Assembly (NCBI GenBank): GCA_023247135.1
Contig: JAHFHB010000075.1
Span: forward strand, 1,780 to 8,269
DNA length: 6,490 bases
Source: Candidatus Omnitrophota bacterium
Lineage (GTDB): Bacteria; Omnitrophota; Omnitrophia; Omnitrophales; Aquincolibacteriaceae
Reading direction: 5' to 3'
Below, piece after piece: positions 6,185 to 6,490 of the stretch. The number at the start of each line of letters is the position of its first letter. The stretch's first letter is position 1. Under the pieces are notes generated by a model. It was not told the DNA's origin and did not search any database. It was given only the letters and a program-made list of their open reading frames with translations. The position numbers and the translations under genes were made by a program.

Positions 6185-6189
6185 AGGAG
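6185..6189 (+). promoter_or_regulatory. Strong ribosome binding site of the winged-helix gene
   Basis: AGGAG, within AAAGGAG at 6183-6189, lies 6 bases before the ATG at 6196. It is the closest match to the Shine-Dalgarno consensus in the window. With the promoter just upstream, it suggests this small protein is made at a good level, independently of uvrA. Confidence 0.8.
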
Positions 6190-6195
6190 TTCATC

Positions 6196-6399
6196 ATGAT
6201 TACTGAAATTGGTATCAGCGCCGGCGAGATTTGGAATTACCTGGATAAAAACGGCAATGCGACGCTCGATCAGATGACGCGCGCCCTGAAGCGTCCGCGC
6301 GAATTGCTTTTGATGAGTCTTGGCTGGCTTGCGCGTGAAGGCCATATTTCTCTCGGCCGCGCGGAAGAAAACTTCAAAGCCACGCTGACACACCGTTAG
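6196..6399 (+). CDS. Small winged-helix protein, DUF2582-like
   Basis: The 67-residue product is almost entirely one winged helix-turn-helix domain. A first helix (AGEIWNYLDKNG, residues 9-20) is followed by ATLDQMTRAL (22-31), a recognition-helix region PRELLLMSLGWLAREG (34-49), and a wing around HISLGRAEENFKATL (50-64). The pattern of a start near EIGISAGEIWNYL plus LGWLAREG matches, from memory, the DUF2582 family (PF10771), small proteins presumed but not shown to bind DNA. Nothing is fused to it: no ligand or dimerisation domain, no cysteines and no membrane segment. The ATG at 6196 is supported by a strong AGGAG. It has its own promoter after uvrA and is followed directly by the TAG at 6397-6399. 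Its target is unknown, and self-regulation or a chromatin-like role is only speculation. Confidence 0.8.
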   Translation: MITEIGISAGEIWNYLDKNGNATLDQMTRALKRPRELLLMSLGWLAREGHISLGRAEENFKATLTHR

Positions 6400-6490
6400 T
6401 TTTTCGCCTTGAGTTTTCAGCTCGTTTTCACGACTGTCCCAAGCCTGGCCCTGGGCCGCAAACTCGCCGCACTTCTTCTGAAGAAAAAAC
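6400..6490. other. Right-edge stretch without a supportable gene
   Basis: This 91-base tail has no plus-strand start or convincing frame. On the minus strand two frames enter from the right edge. One ends at a TGA read at 6419-6417. The other stays open to 6181 and has codon-like composition between 6400 and 6490, with residues such as KKCGEFAAQGQAWDSRENE. Either could be the end of a convergent gene, but the longer one would run fully antisense through the winged-helix gene. No terminator hairpin with a T-tract is seen. Confidence 0.3.

Noticed and set aside
6450..6476. GGCCC-T-GGGCC mini-palindrome near the right edge as a terminator
   Set aside because: The single-base centre cannot form a loop without losing pairs, and no T-run follows on either strand at the right distance.

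Overview
The window is a gene-dense stretch of bacterial chromosome of moderately high GC. Nearly all genes lie on the plus strand and encode core metabolism and DNA repair. I see no phage, plasmid, CRISPR, tRNA or rRNA features. Lineage cannot be fixed from sequence alone. The gene mix (folK-panC-panD without panB, an L-aspartate dehydrogenase, uvrA and a DUF2582-type winged-helix protein) and the GTAG-type palindromes fit an uncultured Gram-negative-like group such as Omnitrophota or a relative, but that is a weak guess.

Layout. 1-166: C-terminal end of an unrecognised plus-strand gene. 246-440: a 64-residue orphan protein. 441-644: an intergenic gap holding an inverted pair of REP-like hairpins (472-545) and an extended -10 promoter (594-602). 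645-2373: a tight folK-panC-panD operon, with a 4-base ATGA overlap between folK and panC and the panD ribosome binding site overlapping the panC stop. 2374-2506: an intergenic gap with a perfect 28-bp palindrome (2415-2442). 2507-3319: L-aspartate dehydrogenase. 3326-6121: full-length uvrA, starting 6 bases after the dehydrogenase stop. 6122-6195: a well-formed promoter and a strong Shine-Dalgarno site. 6196-6399: a small winged-helix protein. 6400-6490: no gene that I can support.

How the genes fit together. FolK feeds the folate pathway. PanD makes beta-alanine from aspartate and PanC joins it to pantoate to make pantothenate, the precursor of coenzyme A. The dehydrogenase also consumes aspartate, probably to make iminoaspartate for NAD. 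The left half is therefore a cofactor block (folate, CoA, NAD) with aspartate as a shared substrate. UvrA is the damage sensor of nucleotide excision repair and looks like an operon rider rather than a functional partner.

The most notable non-coding signal is the set of palindromes in two different gaps. They differ in core sequence but all carry GTAG at the 5' edge (CTAC at the 3' edge). Two of them show paired compensatory changes. This is the hallmark of REP elements handled by a RAYT (TnpA-REP) transposase, which is not in this window. I found no clear candidate for an entirely new multi-gene system.
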